This document shows positions 10,447-18,436 of a stretch of DNA of 64,000 nucleotides, piece by piece. The notes under the pieces are model-generated. The model did not search any database and was not told where the DNA came from. It saw only the letters and a list, made by a program, of their open reading frames with translations. Source of the DNA: Arthrobacter sulfonylureivorans (GTDB lineage: Bacteria; Actinomycetota; Actinomycetes; Actinomycetales; Micrococcaceae); assembly GCA_004000035.1 (NCBI GenBank), contig RJAE01000006.1, forward strand, positions 124,001-188,000. Direction: 5' to 3'. The first letter of the stretch is position 1. Each line of letters begins with the position of its first letter. Position numbers and translations under genes: made by a program.

Positions 10447-10656
10447 ATGGCCAACCACGTTTACAACGTCACCGAAATTGTGGGAACCTCGCCCGACGGC
10501 ATCGACGCCGCGGTCTCCAACGCCATCGCCGAAGCGTCCAAGACGTTGCGCAATCTGGATTGGTTCGAGGTGAAGTCGGTCCGCGGCCACCTCAATGAAG
10601 GCAAGGTCTCGGACTGGCAGGTGACCATCAAGCTCGGTTTCCGGCACGAAAGCTAA
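10447..10656 (+). CDS. Dodecin
   Basis: This 69-residue protein has the dodecin fold, a beta-alpha-beta-beta unit that assembles into a hollow dodecamer storing flavins or flavin-related molecules. The sequence shows the family pattern VYNVTEIVGTSPDGIDAAV, then ASKTLRNLDWFEVKS with the flavin-stacking Trp, and the C-terminal QVTIKLGF strand. The ribosome site GAAGGAGG is close to the ATG. The family often acts as a buffer against free flavin and light damage. It is a single-gene unit here. Confidence 0.94.
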   Translation: MANHVYNVTEIVGTSPDGIDAAVSNAIAEASKTLRNLDWFEVKSVRGHLNEGKVSDWQVTIKLGFRHES

Positions 10657-10768
10657 CGCGGGCCTGGATGAGGGCTTCCGGCGGCCAACGTGAACCATCC
10701 ATCTTTCGTTGCGGCGCCGGCTGTCCCGAACATGCCAACGACCACAATGCGGCCGGGCCTGCCCGTCG

Positions 10769-10957
10769 TCATGCGAGCCGGAGGGCTGCCACGGGGCAGA
10801 CGCGGACGGCAGCCTTAGCTGCTTCGAGGTTCGCAGCGTCCACGTCTTCAACGTCGACGACCAGTTCGCCCTCGTCATCGAGGTGCATCAGCTGAGGGGC
10901 TGCCTCTTCACACAGCCCGTGCCCCTCGCACCGGGGCCAGTCAACGACAATCTTCAT
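10769..10957 (-). CDS. P450-type ferredoxin (3Fe-4S class)
   Basis: This is a 62-residue ferredoxin. The cluster motif reads CEGHGLC with a His where a fourth ligand Cys would be, followed near the end by RVCPVAAL. This CxxHxxC...CP pattern is typical of [3Fe-4S] or [4Fe-4S] ferredoxins that donate electrons to bacterial cytochromes P450. The ATG at 10957 is preceded by GAGGAGG. It is transcribed divergently from the HtaA-domain gene, and the P450 lies 870 bases away. It is therefore likely the redox partner of that P450. Confidence 0.93.
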   Translation of the reverse strand: MKIVVDWPRCEGHGLCEEAAPQLMHLDDEGELVVDVEDVDAANLEAAKAAVRVCPVAALRLA

Positions 10958-11047
10958 CTTGAGCCTCCTCGCGGCAGCGCTGCCGCCCCTTGTCCCGCCG
11001 CAGCAATGCGGTATGTGATCTTGCTTACGCTCAGAATACACAGTGTC

Positions 11048-11063
11048 GTGTGAAAATTCACAC
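11048..11063. promoter_or_regulatory. Palindromic operator candidate in the ferredoxin/HtaA divergent region
   Basis: GTGTGAA and TTCACAC form a perfect 7-base inverted repeat separated by AA. On the minus strand a TATTCT -10 candidate (11033-11038) for the ferredoxin gene lies just downstream, so the palindrome would cover the -35 region. This is the layout of a repressor site. The regulator is not encoded next door. Confidence 0.55.
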
Positions 11064-11177
11064 CGTAAAGCCACGCAGCGGAAACGACCTGGAACCAACC
11101 TTGAGCGAGTTCTTGTATCGTCGACATCCATCACGTGCCTGAATAGGAACTTGGCGCCACTAGTGCAGGGAGCAGAC

Positions 11178-11603
11178 ATGGATGCAGGAATACTCTGGCC
11201 CATCAAGACGAGCCTGACGGCCTACATCGAGTCCCTCGACGACGGCAAGATCGACGTCATGGACCCTGCCGAGAGCCGCCCGGAAGGATTTTGGTTTCCG
11301 CTGCAGGCAGGACGTGCCGGGACCGCGGCGGGCGGCAGTATGGAATTCGCCGGCTCCGTCCGATTGAGCGGCCACTGGGGCATGCTCGACGTCGAATTCC
11401 GGGACCCTCGCTTGGACTTCGATGACGCTGGAGCGGTTCTGCTCATCCGTGAACGCGGCGGCATCAACCAGGATCGGTTCGTGGCCATCGCCCGCCTGAC
11501 CCGCCAAATCGACGCATCGGCAACCGCAACCGACTTCGCAGCAGCCCTCACCGGCGAAGGCGCCTTCCTGTTGGCGGCCAGTACTCAGCAGGCACGGCCC
11601 TGA
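11178..11603 (+). CDS. HtaA domain (heme-binding family) protein without signal peptide
   Basis: The protein has 141 residues and is composed almost entirely of one HtaA domain. The N-terminal LWPIKTSLTAYIES matches the family's W-x-K-x-S-x-x-x-Y opening, and SMEFAGSVRLSGHWGMLDV matches the conserved FSG-V-x-x-x-GH-G core strand. HtaA domains of Corynebacterium bind heme at the cell surface. Here there is neither a signal peptide nor a membrane anchor, so it is predicted to be cytoplasmic. GGGAGC precedes the ATG at 11178. It stands between a P450 ferredoxin and a P450, which suggests a heme or substrate role for that system. Confidence 0.75.
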   Translation: MDAGILWPIKTSLTAYIESLDDGKIDVMDPAESRPEGFWFPLQAGRAGTAAGGSMEFAGSVRLSGHWGMLDVEFRDPRLDFDDAGAVLLIRERGGINQDRFVAIARLTRQIDASATATDFAAALTGEGAFLLAASTQQARP

Positions 11604-11823
11604 GTCCGGTCCGCCTCCATTCGGCAACACCTGAGCCTTCGCCGAACTGAATGCACAGCACGCATGGGTAGGATTCAAAACATTCATTTGTCTTATGCGG
11701 ATGAACGCCGTTGGATAGCCATAGTGGCGCCGGACACATAATCCGGCTCACGACCCAACACCCGAAGCCCGCAGAAGCGCCTGCCGCTACCTGCGCCCCC
11801 TACACGATGCGAGGTGCCACGGA

Positions 11824-12999
11824 ATGGTTGCAGTGCTGCAGACGTCCGACATCGATCTTTGGTCCGACGAAGTATTGCTCGATCCCTACCCGACGTTCAC
11901 GGAACTGCGCGAGCAGGCCGCGGCCGTGCGGCTTGAAAAGAATGACGTCTGGGTGTTGACCCGGTATCAGGAGATCCGCGAGGCCCTCGGCAACTGGGAG
12001 TCCTTCTCGTCGACCACGGTCGCTTTCAACCCGGACATGAACGGCGCCCTGGTCGGCACCAGCCTCGCCACGGATCCGCCGCAGCACGAGGCCCTGCGGA
12101 GCGCCCTCACCGAGAACCTCTCCCCCCGTGCGCTGCGCAAACTGAAGGCCAGCATCGATCAGAAGGCCGATGATCTGGTGGCAGGCGTGGTGGAACGGGG
12201 CTCGTTCGACGCCATTAGCGACCTCGCCCGCGAACTGCCGCTTCAGGTGGTGCTGGACCTCATTGGCGTGCAGGGCGACGTTCGCGACAAGATTCTTGAC
12301 TGGGGCGCCGCGGCCTTCAACGTGCTTGGTCCGATGAACGAACGCACCGCGCAGAACTTCCCGCTCGCCGGGGAACTGTTCCACTGGGCCACCACGCTTC
12401 AGCGCGAGGAACTCGTTGAGGGCAGCATGGGCCGGGCGATTTTCGACGCCGGGCACCGCGGCGAGATTCCCGCTGCGAACTGCGGCAAGATCGTGCACCA
12501 ATACGTGGCAGCCGGCCTGGATACGACGATCGCCGCTATCGGCAACGCCATCGCGGCCTTCGGCTCGAACCCCGACCAATATGAACTGCTCCGGCAGGAC
12601 GCCTCGCTCATTCCGGCTGCCTTCAACGAGACTCTCCGCTATGAGGCGCTGATGCACGCCCAGGGCCGCGGCACCACGAAGGACGTGGACGTCGACGGCA
12701 CCATCATTCCGGCCGGCTCCCAGGTTGCCCTCCTCTTCTGCGCCGGAAACCGGGACCCCCGCCACTACCAGGATCCCGACACCTTCCTGGTGGAACGGAA
12801 CCCGATCGACCACCTGTCCTTCGGGTATGGAGTGCATGGGTGTGCCGGACAGGGCCTCGCCCGGCTGGAGGCCTTCGCTGTGCTCGACGCGCTCCGCCGC
12901 CGGGTGAAGGCGTTTACGGTCGGCGAGGGAGTGCGGAAGATCAACAACTCCAGCCGCGGCCTGGACAGCCTGCCCGTCCTTGAGGTGGTCCCGGCCTGA
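11824..12999 (+). CDS. Cytochrome P450
   Basis: This is a 391-residue soluble bacterial P450. The I-helix oxygen-activation motif is AGLDTT (residues 230-235). The ExxR pair is Glu269/Arg272, and the heme-ligand loop is FGYGVHGCAGQGLARLE with Cys350. It is a monooxygenase fed by ferredoxin; the divergent P450-type ferredoxin gene at 10769 is the likely donor. No ferredoxin reductase is present locally, so a distant one must serve. Substrate cannot be read from sequence. GAGGTGCCACGGA precedes the ATG. A hairpin terminator follows. Confidence 0.95.
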   Translation: MVAVLQTSDIDLWSDEVLLDPYPTFTELREQAAAVRLEKNDVWVLTRYQEIREALGNWESFSSTTVAFNPDMNGALVGTSLATDPPQHEALRSALTENLSPRALRKLKASIDQKADDLVAGVVERGSFDAISDLARELPLQVVLDLIGVQGDVRDKILDWGAAAFNVLGPMNERTAQNFPLAGELFHWATTLQREELVEGSMGRAIFDAGHRGEIPAANCGKIVHQYVAAGLDTTIAAIGNAIAAFGSNPDQYELLRQDASLIPAAFNETLRYEALMHAQGRGTTKDVDVDGTIIPAGSQVALLFCAGNRDPRHYQDPDTFLVERNPIDHLSFGYGVHGCAGQGLARLEAFAVLDALRRRVKAFTVGEGVRKINNSSRGLDSLPVLEVVPA

Positions 13000-13050
13000 G
13001 CCGGCCTTTCTGCATCGAGGCCTTTTTGACCTCGCCTCCACACCTAGTCA

Positions 13051-13104
13051 CGCCCGCACCCTCGGCTTCGCTTTCACGCCGGCCAGGGTGCGGGCGTTTC
13101 GTTT
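13051..13104 (+). terminator. Rho-independent-type terminator after the P450 gene
   Basis: A 12-base perfect stem (13051-13062 with 13085-13096) is followed by TTTCGTTT. It separates the P450 unit from the arsR-type gene. Confidence 0.8.
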
Positions 13105-13130
13105 GCCCTGCACTTCGCCGGGAACCGTTA

Positions 13131-13160
13131 TATGATGGAATCCTAAAGTAGTGAACTACT
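13131..13160 (+). promoter_or_regulatory. Promoter -10 and palindromic operator for the ArsR-SulP operon
   Basis: TATGAT at 13131-13136 is a good -10 element. Ten bases later AGTAGT-GA-ACTACT (13147-13160) forms a perfect 6-base inverted repeat at the predicted transcription start, 11 bases before the ATG at 13172. This is the standard placement for autorepression by an ArsR-family protein. Confidence 0.65.
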
Positions 13161-13171
13161 GAAGGAATCCC

Positions 13172-13576
13172 ATGGAACGCTTTCCCGCTGCCGATGCCCC
13201 GCTGTATGAAGTCAAAGCGAATTTGTTCAAAGGACTTTCCCATCCGGTGCGGATCCGGGTGCTGGAACTGCTTTCAGATTCTGCCGAAGTGACCGTAACC
13301 GAGCTGATGAACGGCACGAATCAGGAAGCGTCCAATCTGTCGCAACACCTGGCCGTGCTGCGGCGGCACAACCTGGTAGTGGCCCAGCGGCGCGGCGTGC
13401 AGGTCTTCTACCGTCTGGCCTATCCGCAAGTGGCCGACCTGCTGACTGTTGCCCGCAGCCTGCTGCAGCAGTTCCTGCACACCACCACACAGCAGCTGGC
13501 AAGTTTCAACCCGCCGGCCGGCGAATCTGACACGTCGACGGCGGAAACCGACACCGAACCGACACCGTCGCTGTGA
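13172..13576 (+). CDS. ArsR family winged-helix transcriptional regulator
   Basis: This 134-residue protein has an ArsR winged helix at residues 12-95: LFKGLSHPVRIRVLELL is the family opening, and NLSQHLAVLRRHNLVVAQR is the recognition helix region. No paired cysteines of the metal-sensing type (CxC) are present, so a metal signal is unlikely and the inducer is unknown. The C-terminal 35 residues are a polar Thr/Glu-rich tail. The stop TGA overlaps the GTG start of the SulP gene by four bases, so the regulator and transporter are co-translated. A palindrome at the promoter suggests autorepression. Confidence 0.93.
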   Translation: MERFPAADAPLYEVKANLFKGLSHPVRIRVLELLSDSAEVTVTELMNGTNQEASNLSQHLAVLRRHNLVVAQRRGVQVFYRLAYPQVADLLTVARSLLQQFLHTTTQQLASFNPPAGESDTSTAETDTEPTPSL

Positions 13577-15219
13577 AAGCTCTGAAGGGAGCCGCTGCGC
13601 TGCTGCCCGGCGCCTCCGATTACGCCCAGTTGCAGCGCACGTGGAAAAACGATCTCATGGCCGGCATCACGGTCGGCATTGTGGCCCTGCCGCTGGCGCT
13701 GGCCTTCGGCGTCAGCTCCGGCGCGGGCGCCGCCTCCGGATTGATCACCGCCATCATTGCCGGCATTGTCGCGGCTGTTTTCGGCGGCTCCAACATCCAG
13801 GTGTCCGGCCCCACCGGAGCCATGGTGGTAGTGCTGGCGCCGGTCATCGCGAGCCACGGAATGTCCTCGCTGGCCGTGGTGACTTTGATGGCCGGCGTCA
13901 TCGTGCTCGTCGCCGGAGTGCTGAAGCTCGGCCGCGCGGTCAGTTTCATCCCGTGGCCGGTGATCGAGGGCTTCACGCTGGGCATCGCCGTCATCATTTT
14001 CCTGCAGCAGGTTCCGGCGGCCTTCGGGACCGAACCGGGCCCGAGCACGAACGCGGCAGTCTCGGCGGTCCAGGCGCTGGGCACCGCGTCCCTGGCCGGC
14101 ATGTTCTGGCCCATCATCCTCGTGCTGATCGTGGCCGTCATCATGCTGGGCGCACCAAAAATCCACCCGCAGCTGCCCGGTTCCATCATCGGCATCATCG
14201 TCGCCACGGCGGTGGCCCAGCTGGCCGGGCTGGACGTGGCAAGGATCGGCGCACTGCCCAGTTCCCTGCCGGCCCCGTCCCTGCCGTCCATCGATCTGGC
14301 CATGGTTGCCGCGCTGGCCGGACCAGCCGTGACCATCGCGGCACTGGCCGCCATCGAGTCATTGCTCTCGGCCCGGGTGGCCGCGTCCATCTCCGACACC
14401 GGGCCGTACGACGCGGACCGCGAGCTGGTGGGGCAGGGCCTGGCCTCGGTGGCCTCCGGCTTCTTTGGCGGCATGCCGGCCACCGGCGCGATTGCCCGGA
14501 CCGCCGTCAATATCCGGGCCGGAGCACGAACCCGGGCCTCCGCCGTCGTGCATGCGCTGGTGTTGGTGGGGGTGGTCTATCTGGCCACCGGGCCGGTCTC
14601 GCAGATCCCGCTGGCGGCGCTGTCCGGCGTCCTGATGGTGACCGCTTTCCGGATGGTCTCACCGAGCACCCTGCGCAGCGTGCTGGGCTCCACCCGGGCG
14701 GACACCACGGTCTTCATCGTCACCGCGATCATCACCGTGTCCTTCGACCTGATCCAGGCCGTGGTCATCGGCATCGTCGTTGCGGCGTTCTTCGCCCTCC
14801 GGTCACTGGTCAATTCCAGCGGGGTGCACCGGGAGGAAATCCCCGGTCCGGCTCAGGACGGCGACGAGCAGATCGCGGTATTCCGGCTGGACGGCGCCCT
14901 GTTCTTCGGTGTGGCGGACCGCGTCTTGGAGCGCGCCAGCGCCATCCGCAACGTGCAGGTGGTGATCATCCGGATGTCCCAGCTGCAGATCCTCGACGCC
15001 ACCGGGGCTAAAGTCATTGCCGACCTGGTCACGGCTCTGGAGCGCCGGGGCGTCACGGTGCTGATCAAGGGTATTCAGGACCGGCACCTGCAGCTGGCCC
15101 GCCGGGTGGGCGTCCTGGAGTCGCTGCGGCACCACAAGCATCTGTTCGGGGAGCTGGACGCTGCCGTGGAGCATGCCCGCAGCCATGTCCGGCGCAACCG
15201 CGAGGCGCAACAGCCCTAG
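13573..15219 (+). CDS. SulP family anion transporter with STAS domain
   Basis: This is a 548-residue membrane protein. The first 420 residues hold about 12-14 transmembrane helices of the SulP/SLC26 fold, including VALPLALAFGVSSGAGAASG and the IQVSGPTGAMVVVLAPV motif. A cytoplasmic STAS domain follows at about 430-535 with the pattern VVIIRMSQLQILDATGAKVI. SulP proteins carry sulfate, bicarbonate or dicarboxylates, usually with sodium or protons. No carbonic anhydrase or sulfate reduction gene is nearby to decide between them. The GTG start overlaps the arsR stop, indicating a two-gene operon. Confidence 0.93.
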   Translation: MKALKGAAALLPGASDYAQLQRTWKNDLMAGITVGIVALPLALAFGVSSGAGAASGLITAIIAGIVAAVFGGSNIQVSGPTGAMVVVLAPVIASHGMSSLAVVTLMAGVIVLVAGVLKLGRAVSFIPWPVIEGFTLGIAVIIFLQQVPAAFGTEPGPSTNAAVSAVQALGTASLAGMFWPIILVLIVAVIMLGAPKIHPQLPGSIIGIIVATAVAQLAGLDVARIGALPSSLPAPSLPSIDLAMVAALAGPAVTIAALAAIESLLSARVAASISDTGPYDADRELVGQGLASVASGFFGGMPATGAIARTAVNIRAGARTRASAVVHALVLVGVVYLATGPVSQIPLAALSGVLMVTAFRMVSPSTLRSVLGSTRADTTVFIVTAIITVSFDLIQAVVIGIVVAAFFALRSLVNSSGVHREEIPGPAQDGDEQIAVFRLDGALFFGVADRVLERASAIRNVQVVIIRMSQLQILDATGAKVIADLVTALERRGVTVLIKGIQDRHLQLARRVGVLESLRHHKHLFGELDAAVEHARSHVRRNREAQQP

Positions 15220-15249
15220 CCAAGCAGCCTCAGCCGCCGGCTCGATCAG

Positions 15250-15762
15250 TCATTGGCCTGGCCCGGTCGCCGGGCCCGCCTTCCTGCCATCGGCGGCGGC
15301 GCGGAAGGCGAACACGGTGGACGCGATCGTCAGCGCCATGGCGATGATTCCACACGGGTTGCACAGTGCGGTGGACATCCCCAGGGCGGACGGACCGGTC
15401 AACAGCGACATGACGGACGTGCCATCTCCCGCCCCACCGCCGAAGTCCGGGACGGTGAATCCAAAGGCGATCGCCGCCAGCCAGGCGAGGGCCGGTGCCA
15501 CCACGGCCCGCACCGGAAGCAGCACGCCCCGGCGCGCGGCCTCGGCCAGCTTGATGCCGGTCAGCAACAGCAGAACCAGCAGCGCCGGGCCAAGGCTGAT
15601 GCCCAGCCACAGCACCATCTGGCCGCCGATTCCGAACAGCGCCCGTCCCGCCACCACCCACAGCGGCACCAGCACCGCCATCGGAAGGGCCAGCCAGAGA
15701 ACCAGGGATGGAAGGAAGCGTTGACGCACCGCCGCGGAGGACGGGACCAAGGTACTGCTCAT
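15250..15762 (-). CDS. Hypothetical multi-pass membrane protein
   Basis: The protein has 170 residues with four to five hydrophobic segments (about 18-42, 45-70, 80-100, 118-155) and no family motif that I recognise. GMSTALCNPCGII carries two Cys three residues apart near the last helix. The ATG at 15762 has TATCAT exactly six bases before it (15769-15774), the spacing of an actinobacterial leaderless promoter. The region between this gene and the SulP stop is only 30 bases and the genes converge. Function unknown. Confidence 0.65.
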   Translation of the reverse strand: MSSTLVPSSAAVRQRFLPSLVLWLALPMAVLVPLWVVAGRALFGIGGQMVLWLGISLGPALLVLLLLTGIKLAEAARRGVLLPVRAVVAPALAWLAAIAFGFTVPDFGGGAGDGTSVMSLLTGPSALGMSTALCNPCGIIAMALTIASTVFAFRAAADGRKAGPATGPGQ

Positions 15763-15768
15763 GCCCTC

Positions 15769-15774
15769 ATGATA
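15769..15774 (-). promoter_or_regulatory. Leaderless -10 element of the 170-residue membrane protein gene
   Basis: On the minus strand TATCAT is followed by six bases and then the ATG at 15762. This places the predicted +1 on the A of the start codon. Confidence 0.5.
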
Positions 15775-15789
15775 GGTCTGCCCCCGGGC

Positions 15790-16911
15790 TCATGCCCCTT
15801 CGAGGGCGTGCTGCGTGGCCAACGTGACATAGCGCGCGGCGTGGGCCATCGCCTGCTCCTCGCTGCGGGCCGCCTCGACCAGGCTGGCGGCGGCATGCAC
15901 GCCGTATTCGGCCAGCTTGCCCGGCGCCAGGCTGATCTGACCAGCAACGACGACGGCGGGGATTCCCCGTGCGTGGGCTCGTCCGGCCACGCTCAGCGGC
16001 ACCTTGCCAAACTCCGATTGCCGGTCCAGCGACCCCTCGCCGGTCAGCACCAGGTCGGCACCGGCCAGCGCTGCGTCCAGCCCCAGGAGGTCTGCGACAA
16101 CCTCGAAACCTCGCTCCACGCGGGCGTCGGCCAGCGCCATGAATCCGGACGTGAAGCCACCCGCCGCCCCGGCGCCGGCTACGTTCACGTCGCGGCCTGT
16201 TGCCTGCAGCAGCAGCTGCGCCCAGTGCTGCAGGGCTTCGTCGAGCAGCCGGCGGGAGACCGCATCGGCTCCCTTCTGTTCACCGAAGACGTGCGCGGCG
16301 CCGTCCGGGCCGTACAGGGGATTCGCCACATCGGCCGCGATCCGGATGACGGTCTCCGCCAACCGCGGGTCCAGACCGGAGGCATCCAGTAGCTCGGCCG
16401 TTGCCAGGGCCGCACCGCCGAGCAGGACTTCGGCGCCGCCGTCGTTGTAAATGCTCAACCCGAGGGCGCGCAGGGCGCCGGAGCCGCCGTCGGTCATAGC
16501 GGAGCCGCCGACGCCCAGCACGATTTCGGTGGCGCCGGCGTTCAGCGCCGCATGGATCAGTTGGCCGCTGCCGTAGGAATGGGCCGCCAAGGCTGACTGC
16601 ACGCTGGGCTCGGTGAGCAACAGTCCGGAAGCCCGTGCGGTCTCGATCACGGCGGTTTTGCGATCCGGCCGCTCAAACATCGCCCAGGACGCAGTCACTT
16701 CGCGATCCAACGGCCCGACGACGCGGTCGGTGTGCTCGGCGGCACCGGCGGCGAGGGCGGCCTCCAACGTGCCTTCGCCGCCGTCGGCCAGGGGGAGCAA
16801 CTGCACCTGGGCATCCGGGTAGACCCGCAGCACGCCGTCGGCCATCGCGCTGGCAGCCTCGGCCGCCGAGAGCGTTCCCTTGAACTTATCCGGTGCAATC
16901 AAGACCTTCAT
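15790..16911 (-). CDS. Glycerate kinase
   Basis: This 373-residue enzyme belongs to the GlxK/GarK-type glycerate kinase family. The N-terminal signature is MKVLIAPDKFKGTLSA, followed by LPLADGGEGTLEA and the glycine-rich VLGVGGSAMTDGGSG. GAGAAGGFTSGF near the middle and LVLTGEGSLDRQS further on are also conserved. It phosphorylates D-glycerate to phosphoglycerate in glyoxylate or photorespiratory-type carbon salvage. The ATG at 16911 overlaps the TGA of the upstream GDPD gene as ATGA, so the two are co-translated. The longer frame upstream lies within GDPD. Confidence 0.95.
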   Translation of the reverse strand: MKVLIAPDKFKGTLSAAEAASAMADGVLRVYPDAQVQLLPLADGGEGTLEAALAAGAAEHTDRVVGPLDREVTASWAMFERPDRKTAVIETARASGLLLTEPSVQSALAAHSYGSGQLIHAALNAGATEIVLGVGGSAMTDGGSGALRALGLSIYNDGGAEVLLGGAALATAELLDASGLDPRLAETVIRIAADVANPLYGPDGAAHVFGEQKGADAVSRRLLDEALQHWAQLLLQATGRDVNVAGAGAAGGFTSGFMALADARVERGFEVVADLLGLDAALAGADLVLTGEGSLDRQSEFGKVPLSVAGRAHARGIPAVVVAGQISLAPGKLAEYGVHAAASLVEAARSEEQAMAHAARYVTLATQHALEGA

Positions 16912-17711
16912 GCTCTCTCCCTCTGCGGCCAACTGCCGCGTTCGGCCATGACGTCGGCCAGAATGTCGGCCCGGTCGGAGATCAATCCGTCCACGCCGAG
17001 TGCCAGCAGCCGCTGCATCTCGGCGCGCTCGTTGATGGTCCACACCTGCACCTGGAGGCCGGCGCGGTGGCACCGCCGCACGAATCCTCGCGTGACCACC
17101 GTGAACCGGCCGTACTGCACCGGCACCTGCACGGCCTGCACCCGAAGGATCCGGGCCAGCAACCTGGCCAACCCGACGAAGCCCAGCAGGTATATTCCGG
17201 CAGTGGCATATATGCCGGCCGAGCCCGCGACCGGACGGCTGAGCCCGCGCAGCACGCGGAAGCGCCGGCGGTCCGAGAACGACGCCACCAGCACGCGGTC
17301 ATGCGCGCCGTAGGCTTCGATCAGTCGGGCCAGCTCGTCCGCAGCAGCCATGTCCTTAACATCCACGTTGAGGCATACATCCGGCCAAGCGGCCAGCAGC
17401 TCCTCGAAGGTAGGAATCGGTTCCCCGGAGATCCGCAGCTGCGCCAACTGTCCTGCCGTGTGCGCGGTGAGTTCGCCGCGGCCGTCGGTGGTGCGTTCCA
17501 GCGTTGGATCATGGAACGCCATCAGCACGCCGTCGCGGGTGGCCCTGACGTCGGTTTCCAGGTACCTGAAGCCTAAATCGATGGCGGCGCGGAAGGCGGC
17601 CATCGAGTTTTCCTGTCCCGCCAAGGAAAAACCACGGTGGGACATTGCCAGCGGCCGGTTTTGCCCGGAACCGGGAAACGTAGGATTGAGGTACGGGCTG
17701 GCACTGCTCAC
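16908..17711 (-). CDS. Glycerophosphodiester phosphodiesterase family protein
   Basis: This 267-residue protein has the GDPD TIM-barrel. SHRGFSLAGQENSMAAF carries the catalytic HRG...EN motif, YLETDVRATRDGVLMAFHD supplies the metal-binding Glu/Asp and the second His, and LNVDVKD gives the third acidic set. It hydrolyses glycerophosphodiesters to glycerol 3-phosphate and an alcohol. The GTG at 17711 is chosen because related proteins begin with a short PYLNPTF-like segment before the HRG motif; ATG 17645 would cut into the domain. No signal peptide is visible, so it is probably cytoplasmic. It is coupled to glycerate kinase. Confidence 0.9.
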   Translation of the reverse strand: MSSASPYLNPTFPGSGQNRPLAMSHRGFSLAGQENSMAAFRAAIDLGFRYLETDVRATRDGVLMAFHDPTLERTTDGRGELTAHTAGQLAQLRISGEPIPTFEELLAAWPDVCLNVDVKDMAAADELARLIEAYGAHDRVLVASFSDRRRFRVLRGLSRPVAGSAGIYATAGIYLLGFVGLARLLARILRVQAVQVPVQYGRFTVVTRGFVRRCHRAGLQVQVWTINERAEMQRLLALGVDGLISDRADILADVMAERGSWPQRERA

Positions 17712-17759
17712 ACCCGGTACTCTACCGGCCCGTCCGCCGTTGCCGACCAGGAGGAACCC

Positions 17760-18428
17760 ATGCGCATTGCCCTTGTGCAGGCTGCCGGGCTGCACGGCGA
17801 TGGCGCGGTGGCGCGCAGCCAGCGGTGGCTGGAACAGGCGGCCGTCCTGGGCGCCCAACTGCTGGTGCTCCCCTCGGGTTTCCCACCGGGCTCCCGCCGC
17901 GAGCTGGGCAGGCTTGCTGCGCGCCACGGTGTGGCGGTAGCCGCCGGCACCGGCACAGGCACGGAACTCTGGCTGCTGGACTCCGGCGGCGAGCTCCAGG
18001 CCTGCACGGACTCTGCCGCCGTGGTACCGCTGAACGGGCGGCTGATTTGCCTGGCGACCGAGGACGACGCCGGTGCGGCCGCCTGGGGCGCTGACCACTC
18101 GCGCCGCCGATCGGCTTCCGACGGGGGCGCCCAACTGCTGCTGGTGCCCGGCGGAAGCGCGGGGCGTGACGGCTGGTTCCGTGCGCTGGCCCGGCGCGGC
18201 GGACCTGCGCCGGCGGTGGTGTGGAACGGCCCGGGCCACAGCTTCATTGCCGCGCCGGGTGCAGGTGTATCCGTCGAGGCTGGCCCGTTTGAAGAGTTGA
18301 TTTTTGCCGCCGTGGACTTGCCCGCGAGGCAACGGACCGTGGGCCCCAGCTGGTTTGCCCGCCGGTATCTTTCCGAAGGTCCGGAAGCCAGGCTGCAGGC
18401 GGCGACCGGGGCGGGACGCGGCTCCTGA
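17760..18428 (+). CDS. Nitrilase-superfamily-like protein with degenerate active site
   Basis: The protein has 222 residues. The opening MRIALVQAAG and LLVLPSGFPPGSR resemble the first strands of carbon-nitrogen hydrolases. The catalytic Glu normally found as PE is replaced by PSG at residues 38-40. No Lys is seen in the position of the middle catalytic residue, whereas Cys97 (RLICLAT) could correspond to the nucleophile. The length is shorter than typical 260-residue members. It may be a non-catalytic member or have altered chemistry. GGAGG precedes the ATG at 17760. It diverges from the GDPD gene by 48 bases. Confidence 0.6.
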   Translation: MRIALVQAAGLHGDGAVARSQRWLEQAAVLGAQLLVLPSGFPPGSRRELGRLAARHGVAVAAGTGTGTELWLLDSGGELQACTDSAAVVPLNGRLICLATEDDAGAAAWGADHSRRRSASDGGAQLLLVPGGSAGRDGWFRALARRGGPAPAVVWNGPGHSFIAAPGAGVSVEAGPFEELIFAAVDLPARQRTVGPSWFARRYLSEGPEARLQAATGAGRGS

Positions 18429-18436
18429 TTTTTGAA

